A DNA stretch of 64,000 bases from Agelaius tricolor (Eukaryota; Chordata; Aves; Passeriformes; Icteridae), in contig JALJCS010000001.1 of the NCBI GenBank assembly GCA_023055355.1, positions 21,477,881 through 21,541,880 of the forward strand, read 5' to 3'. The position numbers were made by a program, and so were the translations under genes. Positions 26,211 to 37,661 of this stretch are shown in pieces. How positions within the stretch are numbered: the first letter of the stretch is position 1; the number at the start of each line of letters is the position of its first letter. The notes beneath the pieces were generated by a model. The model saw only the letters and a list, made by a program, of their open reading frames with translations. It was not told the DNA's origin and searched no databases.

Positions 26211-28059
26211 TTGAAGATTTTTATCACTAAATGAAATGACAGGATGGTGGAATCCATTAGGGAAGAGCAGCTGCTCAACCAGTTTTCCTCACCATTCCCA
26301 TTACCACATGAACAACCTGTTGTTTCCCACTACGGGTAGCTGAGCAAGGGCAAACTGATTTAAGGAACAGCAGCCATTTCAGCCATTTCTACAGACAGTC
26401 CAAAACACACCTCAGACACCTTTTCCTCAAAGCCACTTTGTGTCTCAGGTTGTGCAAGACTTTTTGGGTGCCAGAAGCCCCTCTGGGTAGGGGAAAAGAG
26501 GGCAGGGCCTGTGTTTGCTACACCGGAGCAACAGAGGGAAAAGTTCCATCTCCTCCCTCACCTTGCCCTGGCACAGCCACCATGCCAGGCAAGGGGCAGG
26601 TCACCATCTGGGGAAGGAGATTTAAAGACAATCCGCATTCCTGGCTCATTACTAATTTCATGGCAAGGGAAGAGGGGAGGTGAAGCTTGTCAACATTAAT
26701 TAATGCCTGTTTTAAAAGCATTTTACCTTCCTTGCCTGATGTGTGCTTCACAAAAGCCAAGAGCTGTTGTTGTTATTAACAACTTACAATATAAACACAC
26801 TTGGCCTGGTTTTCCTCTCCCACACAAAAGGCTTCATGCTTGTTTAGGTCCCAGTTGGGATGGAACAAGGAGGCTTTCTGTGGTCAGTGCTAGGGAAGAG
26901 CCCGAGAGGTGCCATACAAGAACCTCCAGAAGAAAAACCAGCAGGAGTATAAAAAATTATCTTGGATAAGTGCTCCATTTCTTGAAGGCTAAGCATAGAA
27001 TCAAAACAACATCAATTGTATAAACCTTTGCTTCTGTTAGCTTCTTACTTGGTTGAGTGAAAAATTGCCTTGTCTGGAAAATTATTTTTTCACAAAAGCT
27101 TTTTTCCTTTTTACTGTGTCAAACTGCTTATGATACAGCTAGAGCTAGGGAGACATCAAAGAAACTCTGCTGAGATGCTTTGATCTGGAAAAAAAATGAA
27201 CCACAAAAAAAATAAATAGGAAAGAAAAGAGACAGGGCTCATCAGCTTGGATCCTGAAACACTTTTCTGTAAAGCATTAAGATATTTGGAGAAAAAAAAA
27301 AATCTCCACCAAACCCTATGCTGTTCTCAGATCACTCCCAGAGGTTATAAGCTTTAATGTTCTGCAGGTCACAGGAGGCTCTTTAGCTTGTCCTTGATCC
27401 TTTCAAGTAGCTGGAAATGAAAACATGGTGCAGAAGCTGTGGCTTCAATTAGACATAATACCAAAAAAAAAGGTTAATAGCTCTTCCTTGCTAATGAGGA
27501 AAAAAAAATAAGTGCTCTGGAAGAACACCACCCCATCCTGCCAGCTGACGTCAATAGAGCAATCACATACATCTAAATATCATAAGTCAGGGTAGCTCAC
27601 AAACACATTTTACACCTTTTTCCTTTACTGCCTGGCTCCTTCAGAATGAAGCTAAATCTGTCCCTTTTCTAAGTTTTTAATGTTTTCCTCTCATCTTTTT
27701 AGCACTTCAGAAAAATACAAATCAGCTAAGAAAGAAAGTACCGGTTCCTTCATTTTTTCCCCCTTCTCCTCTAATTTGCAAATTACAGCAAGGAAGCAAA
27801 CAAGCTACCTCTGAAATCACTGTTATTCTGACCAGTATGCCTTAATAGCAGAGAAGAGTTGTCTAAGCTTTCCCTGGAGAGATAATATTAATTTTGGAGA
27901 GGAGATGGTTGAGGGAGTTTAAACATCAGTTTCAGTCCTCATTCTGCTTAACATAGTTTGTTGTGTGTGCAGGTGTTTATGTAAAGCACCTCTGCCTTTA
28001 CTTGGTGCTTTTTTACATAACTCAGTTTATTGTTTGAAGAGCAGGAGGAGATCAGCATT

Positions 28060-28218
28060 AAAACCAAAATCAAACCAAACAAACAAGCAATCAGAGAAGC
28101 TATAGAATTGGGAAGAATATTAAATGATCCTTATACATTTAGACCAGATTTTAATACCACAACAGCTTTAACTCCTGAGTTAATACAACGAACAAGGATC
28201 ATGGCAGCTTGGATCTAG
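28060..28218 (+). pseudogene. Unidentified coding-like fossil (possible retroviral origin)
   Basis: I do not recognise this gene. A plus-strand frame reads in an ordered, protein-like way, including the segments REAIELGRILNDPYTFRPD and ALTPELIQRTRIMAAWI, and ends at a TAG (28216-28218). The same frame goes on with GWSASISTG before the next stop, as if the TAG were a later mutation. The DNA is A-rich, like avian retroviral coding sequence. The apparent upstream start lies in A/C-rich low-complexity sequence and is unlikely to be real. It could be a piece of an endogenous retrovirus or another gene fossil. It lies 1.7 kb upstream of the ERVK-type LTR, but that LTR is followed by a primer binding site, so the two need not belong together. 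A chance frame is still possible. Confidence 0.35.
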
Positions 28219-29951
28219 GGATGGTCAGCATCCATATCCACAGGATAGGAGGGCCTAAAAGCAAGGCTGATGCAATGAATGACTACTGAAGCTCCTTATG
28301 AAACATCTAAATATTCTGGTCTCCAGCAAATACCTTGAAAATATCCCTCCACTATACAATGGAACTCAGAAAAGGACCAAGAATGTGAGCATATTTGTGG
28401 GGTTTTTTAATGATTATTACTGTAGCCCCAAGTAATCAAATCTCTTTCAGTAAAAAGATATTACTTGTCCTACATTTAACGAGAGAGTGCCGGATTCAGT
28501 TCTATTGTCCTTCTACATGTGCAAGAAGCAGTCTTTTCCTTTCATCAACACCTGGGAAGAAATAGTGTATTTGCTTGGGCACAGTTTTGCTTAGAGTTAC
28601 TTGTAATGTAAATAATGTATCAGTTACTTTTACAGACTATTATTACTTAAAATATAACGTAAAATGTACGGACTACAGTGATACCTTCAAACAGTAGCTC
28701 ACAGCCAGCATTTCACACATCAGTGGAGGGTATCATTTGATACCAGGTGGGAAACTGAGCCATCCCCACCTACCTTGAGAGTTTCTCAAAGATATGTCTT
28801 GAATGAATCAGGTCTGGTTTTTGGAAGGCAATAGCTTCAAGCCCAGCCCTACAGCAAGGCCTTGCTCCCCTCCAGCACCACCACTGCTGCTGTCTTCTCT
28901 GGCGACCAGAAGTGAGGGATCAAAAAATTATTACTAATGAGGCAAAATAATAACAATTTCCTCAACTGACACTTAACTATAATAAAACAAACAATTTCTC
29001 AGAGCATTATATATTTTACCTTCTGCAAACAATTTTTTTCCAATCTTTAGCACTGTAGGGTTTTTTTACAAGCCTCCTAACCCAAATTGCTCATGGAATT
29101 GCATATCTCCAGCTGTTATAACGGAAAGTGTCAGAAAACCTTCCTAAGACCCTTCTTTTGGTTAGTTATCACTTTGCAAAGCCCTAATCACTCTATGGAT
29201 TTTGTGTCAAGGAGGCAGGCTCCCTAGATCCTATTAATAGTACCTTGCATAATCATTTGTTTGCAGGTAATTAGTAGAGACTTGCTGGCCCTTGACAGCT
29301 ACGATGTTTATAAACCTTGCTGAGCATAGAGCGCCCATGCAGAGTCCTTCATGTTGAAAAGCTCACACATTCATTAGGACAAAACCAAAGCTGAGCATGC
29401 CCTAACCTTTACAACCCCTCCATGTGCTCTTCCCAGAGCAGTGAAATGTTTGTGCAGTTTTCAGGCTTCTTAAATTAACTTTCATCATGCCTTGTCATGT
29501 AGATGTGCAATGAAAAACAAAAATAGGAAAAATGCTTCTGTGGAAATCTCCAAGCTCACAGGTTTCCAAGCACATTTATTCATCTCCATCTCCTCCCCTG
29601 TGCCATCCAGAAGGGATTGTAAGCACAGCAGCTCAGACTCCCAAATGGCACAATTTACAGCACTTTTAATTGCTAAGGCTTTGAGGAAAAAGCCTTTTGC
29701 CCACAAAACTCAGACCCTCATTTTGTACCACTTGCAGCAAAAATCAGTTGTTATGATTGGCACTTTCACAAGTGAACATGAAATTCTAGCATTACAGCCA
29801 CTCATTTCAAGAAGCACCACTTCAGAAATGTTAGTACACCACTATTAGTAATAACAACCTCCTTCAGTGCATATCCCTTGCTTTTTATTCTTTTGCATAA
29901 GAAAGGTGGAGGGTTTCCAATCAAACATTTCAAAGTTTATAGGCACCACTG
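28219..29951. other. Intergenic DNA, no gene recognised
   Basis: The sequence is A+T-rich. A 118-codon plus frame (29492-29848) overlaps a 73-codon minus frame, and neither shows a domain or splice signals. I found no viral coding sequence that would link the fossil before it to the LTR after it. Confidence 0.5.
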
Positions 29952-30548
29952 TGTAGCATTGTGTGTCCTCTATGGGTTTATTGTAAAGTTGGTTATTTTT
30001 ATAGGTTAAGATTTTGGTTTGACCCTCGGTTCACCCCATGTTCTCCCTCATAATGGTTAGTTCCTTCCACCAGTTACCTGTCCATCATTGTAACCAACCC
30101 CCTTTCATTTCAAGAACTTTCTATGTCAATCTTCCCTTACCTAACATATGATTTGTCCCCTGAGCCTTTTCCCTCCTCTGGGCCATTCTCATTGGTTCAG
30201 TTGTGTCCCTCGCTCCTCCCCTGGGCTTCGTTCATTGGTCCCTTGTGTCTCCTCCCATCACACCCTCCCCTTTATCAGTGCCTCCCCAACGTTTTTCCCT
30301 GATGCTGTCACTGGCCCTGCCTGGGTCGATAAAGCGCCTTGGCGTCCACTCATGTGTCTACTCCGTCCTTCCGTCGCCGCAGTGCTTCGCAGTCCTGCTC
30401 TGGCCTGCATCACCACGCCGCAGACGGAGCCACTACCCAGGGGCTCTCACAGAGGACCTGGGAGTGGCAGGATTCGTGGTCTCCACCGGTCACTCCGGGA
30501 GCGGCTAGCCGGCCCCGTCAGCTCCAGTGGCTGCGGGACGGGACTGCA
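29952..30548 (+). mobile_element. ERVK-type endogenous retrovirus 5' LTR
   Basis: This long terminal repeat of an avian endogenous retrovirus runs from about TGTAG to CTGCA and ends two bases before a tRNA-lysine primer binding site. That placement fixes the right edge well and identifies the copy as a 5' LTR. The 5' edge is inferred from the near-inverted termini. Inside are two inverted CCAAT boxes (ATTGGT at 30191 and 30234), a C/T-rich promoter-like stretch, and a TATA-like CGATAAAG at 30327-30334. A G+C- and CpG-rich R/U5 part follows. CpG density in the last 250 bp is far above the rest of the window, as expected for a fairly recent insertion. The 156-codon plus frame across it is not a gene. 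Confidence 0.85.
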
Positions 30549-30550
30549 GT

Positions 30551-30568
30551 TGGCGCCCAACGTGAGGC
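30551..30568 (+). other. Retroviral primer binding site (tRNA-Lys type)
   Basis: The 18 bases TGGCGCCCAACGTGAGGC directly follow the LTR after a 2-base spacer. They match the primer binding site complementary to the 3' end of the lysine tRNA isoacceptors used by many ERVK/betaretrovirus-like elements, with one apparent mismatch. It would have primed minus-strand DNA synthesis. It marks the LTR as the 5' one of a provirus rather than a solo LTR. Confidence 0.88.
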
Positions 30569-31241
30569 GGCTTCGCCCGAACTCATCAACTTCGGCGCTG
30601 AACGTGACACGGCTTTGAAGATGTCTGATGGTTCTTTTTGGGATGGCCAATAGCTACACTGGTATAGTGACTACTGACAATGCCTTTTAGCTTATTAAAA
30701 AAAATAGGAACTGAATGGTAAGAAACCTGCTCCTAAGGGTAGTTTTCTTTGAGTAGAGAACATTTAATTTTCAATTTAATCTCAGATAGAATAGCTGGAG
30801 CACTTCTATTGCTCCCTTTTCACCACTGCGTGTGGCAGAAAAAGAGGACAATTATTAGGCACTCTATTCCAGGAAAAATTCTGAAGTGAGTTGCTTGAAA
30901 TTACGCCTTAATTTTTTACCCCTAAGGATAAGATCACCACCATCTGTAACATATCTACATATATGTGGGTGTAAAATTCCGTAAATGAGTTTTAAAAATA
31001 AATCTGCTTTCAGAAATAATTAACCCTCCTTCATCATTCTTTTCTGGGTTAGAAGACAAAAAAATAAGAAAATGTTTTAGCTACCCTCAAGCAAAGGTAT
31101 GGGGTTATGCTGGTGGTATTCTTATGTTTTGATCTCAACTAAATGTCAGCAAAGCTCAAAAAAATTAAATTTTCAAGAACTGAAAATTATAGAAGACAGT
31201 AGGTTCATGAAGCCCTGGAGAGCTGCACATTCTCTGTTCAT
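30569..31241 (+). other. ERV leader remnant passing into unassigned DNA
   Basis: The first 50 bases or so are still CpG-rich and are probably viral leader. A splice-donor-like ATG|GTAAGA lies at about 30715-30723 and could be the old env donor. From about 30,770 the sequence is A+T-rich and looks like host DNA, but I cannot place a clear viral/host junction. Confidence 0.4.
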
Positions 31242-31448
31242 ATGCTAAAAAAGGCAATGAATGCCTTTTTTAGTAAATCCTTAATTGCTGAAGAACAACG
31301 TAATATAAACAAAATATATAAATATAAATCTGCAGTTTTATTAATATCTTTCCTATCTAAACATGGTGTGTTTAGTTCCTCAGATGACAATCAGGAGAAG
31401 TTATGGTTGACTGCAGAAGAGCTAGGCTTACTGGTTTGCAATGAGTAG
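31242..31448 (+). pseudogene. Possible ERV gag (matrix) remnant
   Basis: This plus-strand frame of 68 codons lies about 670 bp after the primer binding site, where a gag gene could begin. A second Met (at 31257) is followed by a small residue, then a SK-rich start. Next comes a helix-like stretch with LLISFLSKHG, and an acidic loop leading to LWLTAEELG. This order resembles the compact N-terminal matrix domain of betaretrovirus-like Gag. The Gly needed for myristoylation after the start Met is not present (Asn instead). The frame stops after 68 codons, and I see no capsid, nucleocapsid, protease or polymerase after it. The identification rests on pattern only, and a chance frame is a real alternative. 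Confidence 0.33.
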
Positions 31449-34190
31449 TCAGCAACTAAGTCAGTAAACTGTCCTGGAGGGTTTTTGGCAATTCAACAAG
31501 GGAAATAACCGACTTGATTAAGTGGTCATCCCTGAAGGACCTCGAGAAATTCTACTTTAGCAAAAAAGCAGCCTGAAACAACCCAGGCCATCCCTTAGAA
31601 ATGCTTTAATTAGAAGCAGTTATTCAGCCTTTAAAAAATGTTTTGTATTTCAAGGAAAGCTCTAGAATTAGATCTGAAACACATTTTCCTATTTGTATTG
31701 TTTCAATATTCAGCAGAATTCAAATTTAAATCCAGACACATCCAGGTAAGTTATCTATCTAAACCAAGCATGACCTTTTCCCACAGAGCAACTGTAAAGG
31801 ATAGGAATTTTAACTGTGTGAAGGGGAGAGAATTCTTCTCTTCTTGAGCAAAGTAGAACATCTTATGTTTTATGTCTATGTACATTACATTAGTATTACA
31901 TGCTTTATTATAACTATGTATTATAACTATGTATTGCATGTTGTTCATGTACTGCACTATTTAAAAAAACCCTAAATCACTGTTATAACATATGGTATAG
32001 GTAAAATTTGCACCCAAGTCAATTTGATGGCTAATTCAAAATAAGCCTCTCCTCTCCAGCTTGTAAAAAGAAAACCATGTAACTTTAGATTAGTACAGTT
32101 AAGAGGTATACTTTACCTGATATAATAAATACAGGCCAAAGAAACGGCATTGTCTTCCTGAGAAGAGTTTTTCCCTGCTTTCTTTCAGATTCTTTTCCCT
32201 CTGTGAAGAAGAGCACAATACTTCTTTAAGTCCTTACTTCAAAATACACAATAAATCCTCAAAAAAAATCATTTTTTATAGTACTTCCATATAAGATTAA
32301 TAGTGTAGCCTCATTTACTGTTAGATAAACCTCGATCTAATTTTAGAGAATTGCTGGAAAACTTCTATCTCCATATGCACACCTAAAAGTGAAGCCCTCT
32401 TTATGTCACAGATCCTTCAATGAGGCCACAGAGCACAAATGGCCTTATCCAGCTCAGGTACCAAAATCCTCTGATTCCTAACAGAAGGGGACACTTGCCT
32501 CTTCCTCTTGCTATCTTCATCTCAAGTCTCACATGGGCAGACTGCTTCACATTATGTATCTGTTCTCTTAATTTTGTACCACAAGCAGTGATTGAAAATA
32601 CAATTCCCACAAAATGAAACCCTCGCTAACTAAACTTCAACTTTCAGAAATAAACAGCTAAAAGTACACTTGCTTAAAATTATTTCTAGAAAGAACTAAA
32701 TCGTGTATTCAGGATCCATAGCACTGATTTAGAAAGTTTAGATCATCTACCACTCCAAAAAATGGCTGGAAGAATTGGATTTCTTTGAAAGGCAAATAGG
32801 ATATTTACTTACTTGAAGAAAAAAGAGAAGATGCCCAGTTGACTTGAAATTTATCTCCAGGACACACACTTCTAGAATTCAGACTAATTTTTTAACAGAT
32901 ATAAATTATTCTACTGGCTACTTATGAAAGCCAATAGAAAAAATTAATCACATATAAAATTGTAAACACCCACTTTAATTTAGACTTCAAATGATGAAGA
33001 AAAGGCTTGCATATCCTTGGAGAATCCAGCTCTTAACATTACCAACTATAAATATAAAAACAAAACCCCAAATTTAAATTGTACTGCTTTTCTCTACAAT
33101 TAAATTAAAAGCAGAATTAGACACTGAATTGGTAAATCCAATGACATAAAGTCCCTAAGTTTAGTCAGAGATGATCATTAGGAGGCACCAAATTATTTCC
33201 CATCTCAATAGCAACAGAAATGTTCTCCAAACTTATATTTAATTGTCAGGGAAAATACCCAAAGCAAAAAGAAAAAAAAATGCAGGCATCAAAACTCTCT
33301 TAACCTTTCTAGATGACCACACATGTTCTGGGCTTTATTCTTGATTAAAACAGACATGCCACCCGTGCCACAGAGAAAAGTACATACTCTCAGCTGAACT
33401 TCTACCTCTTTGGTTCAAAGGATAATACCTTGACATTAATCAGGGAAATGCAAAAGCATAACCAGTCAACAACAACAAAAACCCATTGTCACTTCAGCAT
33501 GATTTTCAAATAAGACAAGTTTGGCTGGCTTAGACCAAGCTGTAGAAGGACACCTCTATGTGCAGCACAAGATGAACATTGAGATTCTTTGCTACTACAA
33601 CATCAAACCAAACCCAGCTACGAAGGGATGGGGTGCTACCACTTTGAAGATAGAAGTATGAAAACATATTAAGGAGTATTGGTCATTACAAAGGAAACAA
33701 AAAAATCCTAATTTTTTGTTGTTTGACAACAGAATTTGTTTTCTATTGCACGATCTTTTGTGATGTTCCACAAAAACTCAGGTTTTGCAAGGAAAGGATA
33801 TGTTTTTAGGCTGGCTATGCCCAGAAGCACTGGGAATCAAACTACCCAGGCTCCCTTTCAGATCAAACAGGTGCCTACACACTAATATTACCATCCCCTC
33901 CTGGAAGGAGTTGAAGATTCAAAGAATAAAAAGCAAGTTTGAAGAATACCTTTATTTTCAACCCTGACAGAATACTGATACTCAGAGAGATGAAAAGCCT
34001 CATTTTATCCAGAGGGCAAGAATAGCACAGACAGGTGCTGGAAGCTTCCTGTGTTGTCCTACCCCTCAGAAAACACTGAAACAGCAAACAAATTTGAAAA
34101 AAATCCCCATTGTTTTTTAATTCCAATGTATTTCAACTTCATCTTCTCCCCACTCAAATGAATCTTGAGCGCCCAATATAACATTCCAAA

Positions 34191-34207
34191 TGATGATGAT
34201 GATGATA
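34191..34207. repeat. (GAT)n short tandem repeat
   Basis: About five GAT units, with no gene context. Confidence 0.85.
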
Positions 34208-34897
34208 AACATAATGCATCCTCCATTTCCAAAGCACTATAGACAGCAGTAGATCATAGAACACAAACCCCAATGTCTTTGTGTTTCCTGTCTCAAAGAT
34301 CTCTTCCTAGTAAGGGACTAAGAAGGTCAGACACAGGTTTTATGGTCAATCACATCATTAAGTGAAATTTTGGTGGTGATTTCAGAGGTATGAAATTTTT
34401 GCTTGAAATGTTTGATATCCTCAGATCAGCTATACTAAACCTAAAGAATTTCCCGCATAGTCCTTAATTTTTAAGAAGTCTTCAGGTAAGAAAGACTGAG
34501 AAAAGTAGTATAACAGTTAAATGTCTGTAATCAGTGTTCTGTATTCTAGTACTTCTGTATTCAGAAATGTTTCATTGTTTTAGAAAGCATCTCCAAGAGC
34601 ACTAAAGGACATGATAAGGTTTGACTGTCTCTCTAGTCACTTGCTTCAGATGTGGATGTCCCATGAACAGATTTGCTCTCTCATCTAGCTTCAAAAGCTC
34701 CTCTGACAGCTGTAAATGATATCCAGAGGCCAAGCAGATTTCGTAGAGCCAAGAGCCTTCACCACAAAAAAAAACCAAACAAAAAACAGTGTATATAGAT
34801 ATTTTCACATCATTCAGAAACAACAAAATTAAGACCAGGTAAAGATAGGAGTGACTGTTTATAACCTTAGTTTGGGTTTCACTTCATCTAATCTATC

Positions 34898-34950
34898 ATG
34901 CTAGGATGAAATGATCAGATATCTCTCTAGTTAGTGTTCCATCCTAGCAT
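34898..34950. repeat. Inverted repeat, 11-bp arms
   Basis: ATGCTAGGATG at 34898-34908 pairs with CATCCTAGCAT at 34940-34950 across a 31-base loop. Imperfect pairing (GATGAAG against a GATGGAG-like stretch) can be continued outward. It could be a small hairpin or a decayed terminal-inverted-repeat element. I see no transposon sequence or target duplication to decide. Confidence 0.5.
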
Positions 34951-36381
34951 TTGTCATTTCAGATGGAGGAAAGTGGGTGAATAAAGGTATGACTTGCAAG
35001 AAAATAGACTGCTGTTTTTCAAGAGTCCTTTTCTGGTACTGGCTAACCTAATAGTAGCTCCAAAGGAGGGTGCAGATTTCTCAAAGGCATTGCAGATTTC
35101 CAAAAGCTGATGTAAAGCTCACAGACCTGAAAGATGTCTGGCACCTATTGACATTTGACCCACATAATTCATAATAGATTTTATCAGCACTTTTGAATAC
35201 CCAGACATGCATTATGAAACTGATCTCACATTTAATTCCTACCAACTTTTCTGCCTAAACTAATAAAGACAAAAATTGGAAACCAGACTCAGCATGCCAG
35301 GACAGCAGCAAGCAGAGTAGGTTTTCAGTTTTCATCATTACTTGTAGGGAGTTCAACAGGAAAATTATTCCAGATCATAAGAGTGTCACTGAGATTTGGA
35401 TGAAACTCTGCCAAGCTTCAGGTTATACAAATGAATAATTAGTTGGATATAGTTTAGAAAATGAAGAGACCATAGAGGATGTTGTTTACTAAAAGCTTCA
35501 GTATTTCAGTCCTTCATACCCTCCTTGCTATTGGCAGAAATAGAACTATATAAAGCTGCATTTAGGGAGGCTGTCTGCTGAAAATCCGAGTACAATTACC
35601 CTCTTAGGTAGCTCAGTAACACTGAATTCTAGTTACTGTGAGAGTCTGTGCAAAGCAGATACACTTAACACAGCTGCAGCTCCTTTTGGAGCTGTACTGT
35701 TATTGAGACCATATGGCCATTTTGATGGTCGTGTTTCCTCTTTTATTCTCTTCTCTCAACAAATATTATATCTTTAAATGTGCTAACATCCTTCAGAGCT
35801 GGCCTGAACACTGCTGTATTTTTATCCTGAAATGCTAACACTTATACATAATCAAAAACCAAGGGAAAAGTGTGCAGGTGTTCAAAATCCACCCCTCTTT
35901 TTCTTCATTAGCATCAAGATTACAGCACAATTTGAAAATAAACTACAATCTTTTTTAAAATGCACGTTTTAGTGCTAGAGCCTGTTGCTTGGTATCCCAA
36001 AATCATTAACTGCCAGAGCCACCAAATTCAAAAATTCAGGTTTTATTGTTTAACCTGACCCTGTTGAAGGATTTGCCAATCAGGCTGTACAAGTAATATG
36101 CAGAAATTAAATTCACTTAATTCCAAAACTAAGCTCTATATGACCACACAGTCTAAAAATATTTAACTACCTGATACAGGGTTGGGGGCAAAGCAGCCCT
36201 ATGGATACCAGAAAGCTGAAAGTGGGGGTTTCCTCAGGTCATTGCTACAGAAGGACAGAGGCAACATACAGTTTAATTTCTTTACAGAGTGCAGCTCTGC
36301 ATAGCCTATTCTAAACAATCTTGATTTAATTTTGAAGTTCTGTTTGCCAGTAGTTTGACTACATATTAAACCTAATATATG

Positions 36382-36628
36382 TGTCCTGCTTTCTGCTGGG
36401 ATAGTTAATTTTCTCCTTAGTAGCTGGTGCAGTGCAGTGTTTTGGACTTAGGATGAGAATAATGCTGGTAAGACCCTGATGGTTTAGTTGCTACTGAGTA
36501 ATGCTAAAAAAGAGTTCCTAAAATACTTGTAGAAATAGTCTAAATCAAAGCTTTTTCAGTTCTCCATGCTCTGCCAGCAGCCCAAACTCACCAAGGGGAT
36601 ATTCCATTCCATAGAGTGTCACACTGAG
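36382..36628 (+). mobile_element. ERVL-type LTR, 5' half (split element)
   Basis: This is the start of a very common avian ERVL-type LTR. It opens with TGTCCTGCTTTCTGCTGGGA and then has 'tagtagctggtgcagtg', 'ttttggacttaggatgagaataatg' and 'catgctctgccagc'. It reaches 'gggatattccattccatag', the segment just upstream of the TATA box. Colinearity with the family consensus breaks at about CTGAG (36624-36628), and the missing remainder resumes about 1 kb later. No internal coding region is attached, so this is probably a solo LTR. Confidence 0.85.
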
Positions 36629-37661
36629 GTGGTGCAGCCTTCTCCCCATGCCTACAGCACTACAGGAGCCCTGGCAGGCCTTGACTGAACCATTTGGGCA
36701 CTGAAGTGCCCCTTTACCAGGGCAGCTGGGCAACAAGGCATCCCTGCCCATTGCAAGGAGCTCCTGCAGGATACAGATAGTGCAGGAAGCAGCCCTGACC
36801 ATAACAGGAGCATCAGCTGCCGGACCAAGGTGGGGAACAAAGGATAATCAGTCATCCCATGACAGCCTTGGGACATTCCCTACCCAAATCACAGCCCAAG
36901 TGAACAGGACTCTTGCTTCCAGTAGTTCCCAACTTGGGATATGGCAGGATGGAAAGTTACTGATGACTGAAGCTAATCATCTCGAGATCTCATTAACAGC
37001 AGTCCCAAATGAGGCCCGTGGAGCTCTCCTGGATTGCAGCTGGCTGTGCCAGCCCCTCTCCCTGCCTGGAGCACCTCTCAGAGCCCGGGAGCCCTCAAGT
37101 CTGCCGCACTCAAAGGACCACCACTGACAACAAGGCAGAGGCTGATACCCCTGCCACACAGAGACTGCTCCAAGTGCAGCTCATGCCTGGTGAGAAACAC
37201 CAAGGGATTGGATGTGAGTACTCTCTGAGCCCTAGGGGAGTTTTGGATAGGAGCCTTTATCTTTATATAGATGTATACACACCTCTCTGCCTAGGATTTG
37301 ATTATGGTATGAGTGCTTTTATTGTGAATCTGTAATGAAGTCATGGTTATAACTGTAGCAAATCCTATAGAATTGCTTTTTTAAATGCTAAATTTGCTGA
37401 TGATTAAGTGCTGATAAGCCCTTTTGCACCCTTATCTTTTTGTACCCATATTCTTTGCACCCTTTCCTTCTTGCATCCCTGATCCTCATTTAAATCATTC
37501 CAAATCAATGGAAATTCAATTTTCTTATGTGTCCTTCCTCTATGTAGTAAGTAATAGAGTGAGCCTGGCCATGGATTCATAAATTCTTGTTAGAACCTGC
37601 TTTTTGCCAATACTTTTGATGGTAATTCTTGAAAAGTCTAACTACTCATCTGTGAGACAGT
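36629..37661. other. About 1 kb insertion splitting an ERVL-type LTR
   Basis: Neither half of the interrupted LTR accounts for this block. The first half (to about 37,190) is richer in G+C, with overlapping random frames on both strands. The second half is A+T-rich, with pyrimidine-rich 'cttttgcacccttatc'-like repeats near 37,410-37,480 that recall an LTR U3/R region. The flanks carry CTGAG (36624-36628) and CCCAG (37662-37666), which could be a decayed 5-bp target-site duplication from a nested retrovirus-like insertion. I could not assign a family. A rearrangement joining two LTR copies is an alternative. Confidence 0.5.

Larger units (their letters stand above)
20881..28059. other. Intergenic DNA, no gene recognised
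   Basis: About 7 kb, mostly A+T-rich, with no recognised exon. The open frames are under 112 codons and have no domain pattern. Local items are an ATTA repeat (21957-21972), a GTGT run near 24013-24028, and a G/T-rich tract at about 26090-26210 that is listed separately. A slightly G+C-richer patch at 26.45-26.65 kb has overlapping frames on both strands but no splice or domain evidence. Confidence 0.55.
31449..36381. other. Intergenic DNA, no gene recognised
   Basis: About 5 kb of A+T-rich sequence with short random frames. Small structures seen are a 13-bp tandem duplication (31908-31933), a GAT repeat (34191-34207), an inverted repeat with 11-bp arms (34898-34908 and 34940-34950), and a short perfect hairpin CAGCTCC-TTTT-GGAGCTG (35677-35694). 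No further retroviral genes or 3' LTR of the ERVK-type element were recognised. Confidence 0.55.

Noticed and set aside
28060..30568. Reading the 28.06 kb fossil as env and the 29.95 kb LTR as its 3' LTR
   Set aside because: The LTR is directly followed by a primer binding site, which marks a 5' LTR, and nothing env-like lies between the two.
30148..30618. 156-codon plus frame and overlapping 101-104-codon frames
   Set aside because: They lie inside the ERVK-type LTR and primer binding site region, where the high G+C content lowers stop frequency.
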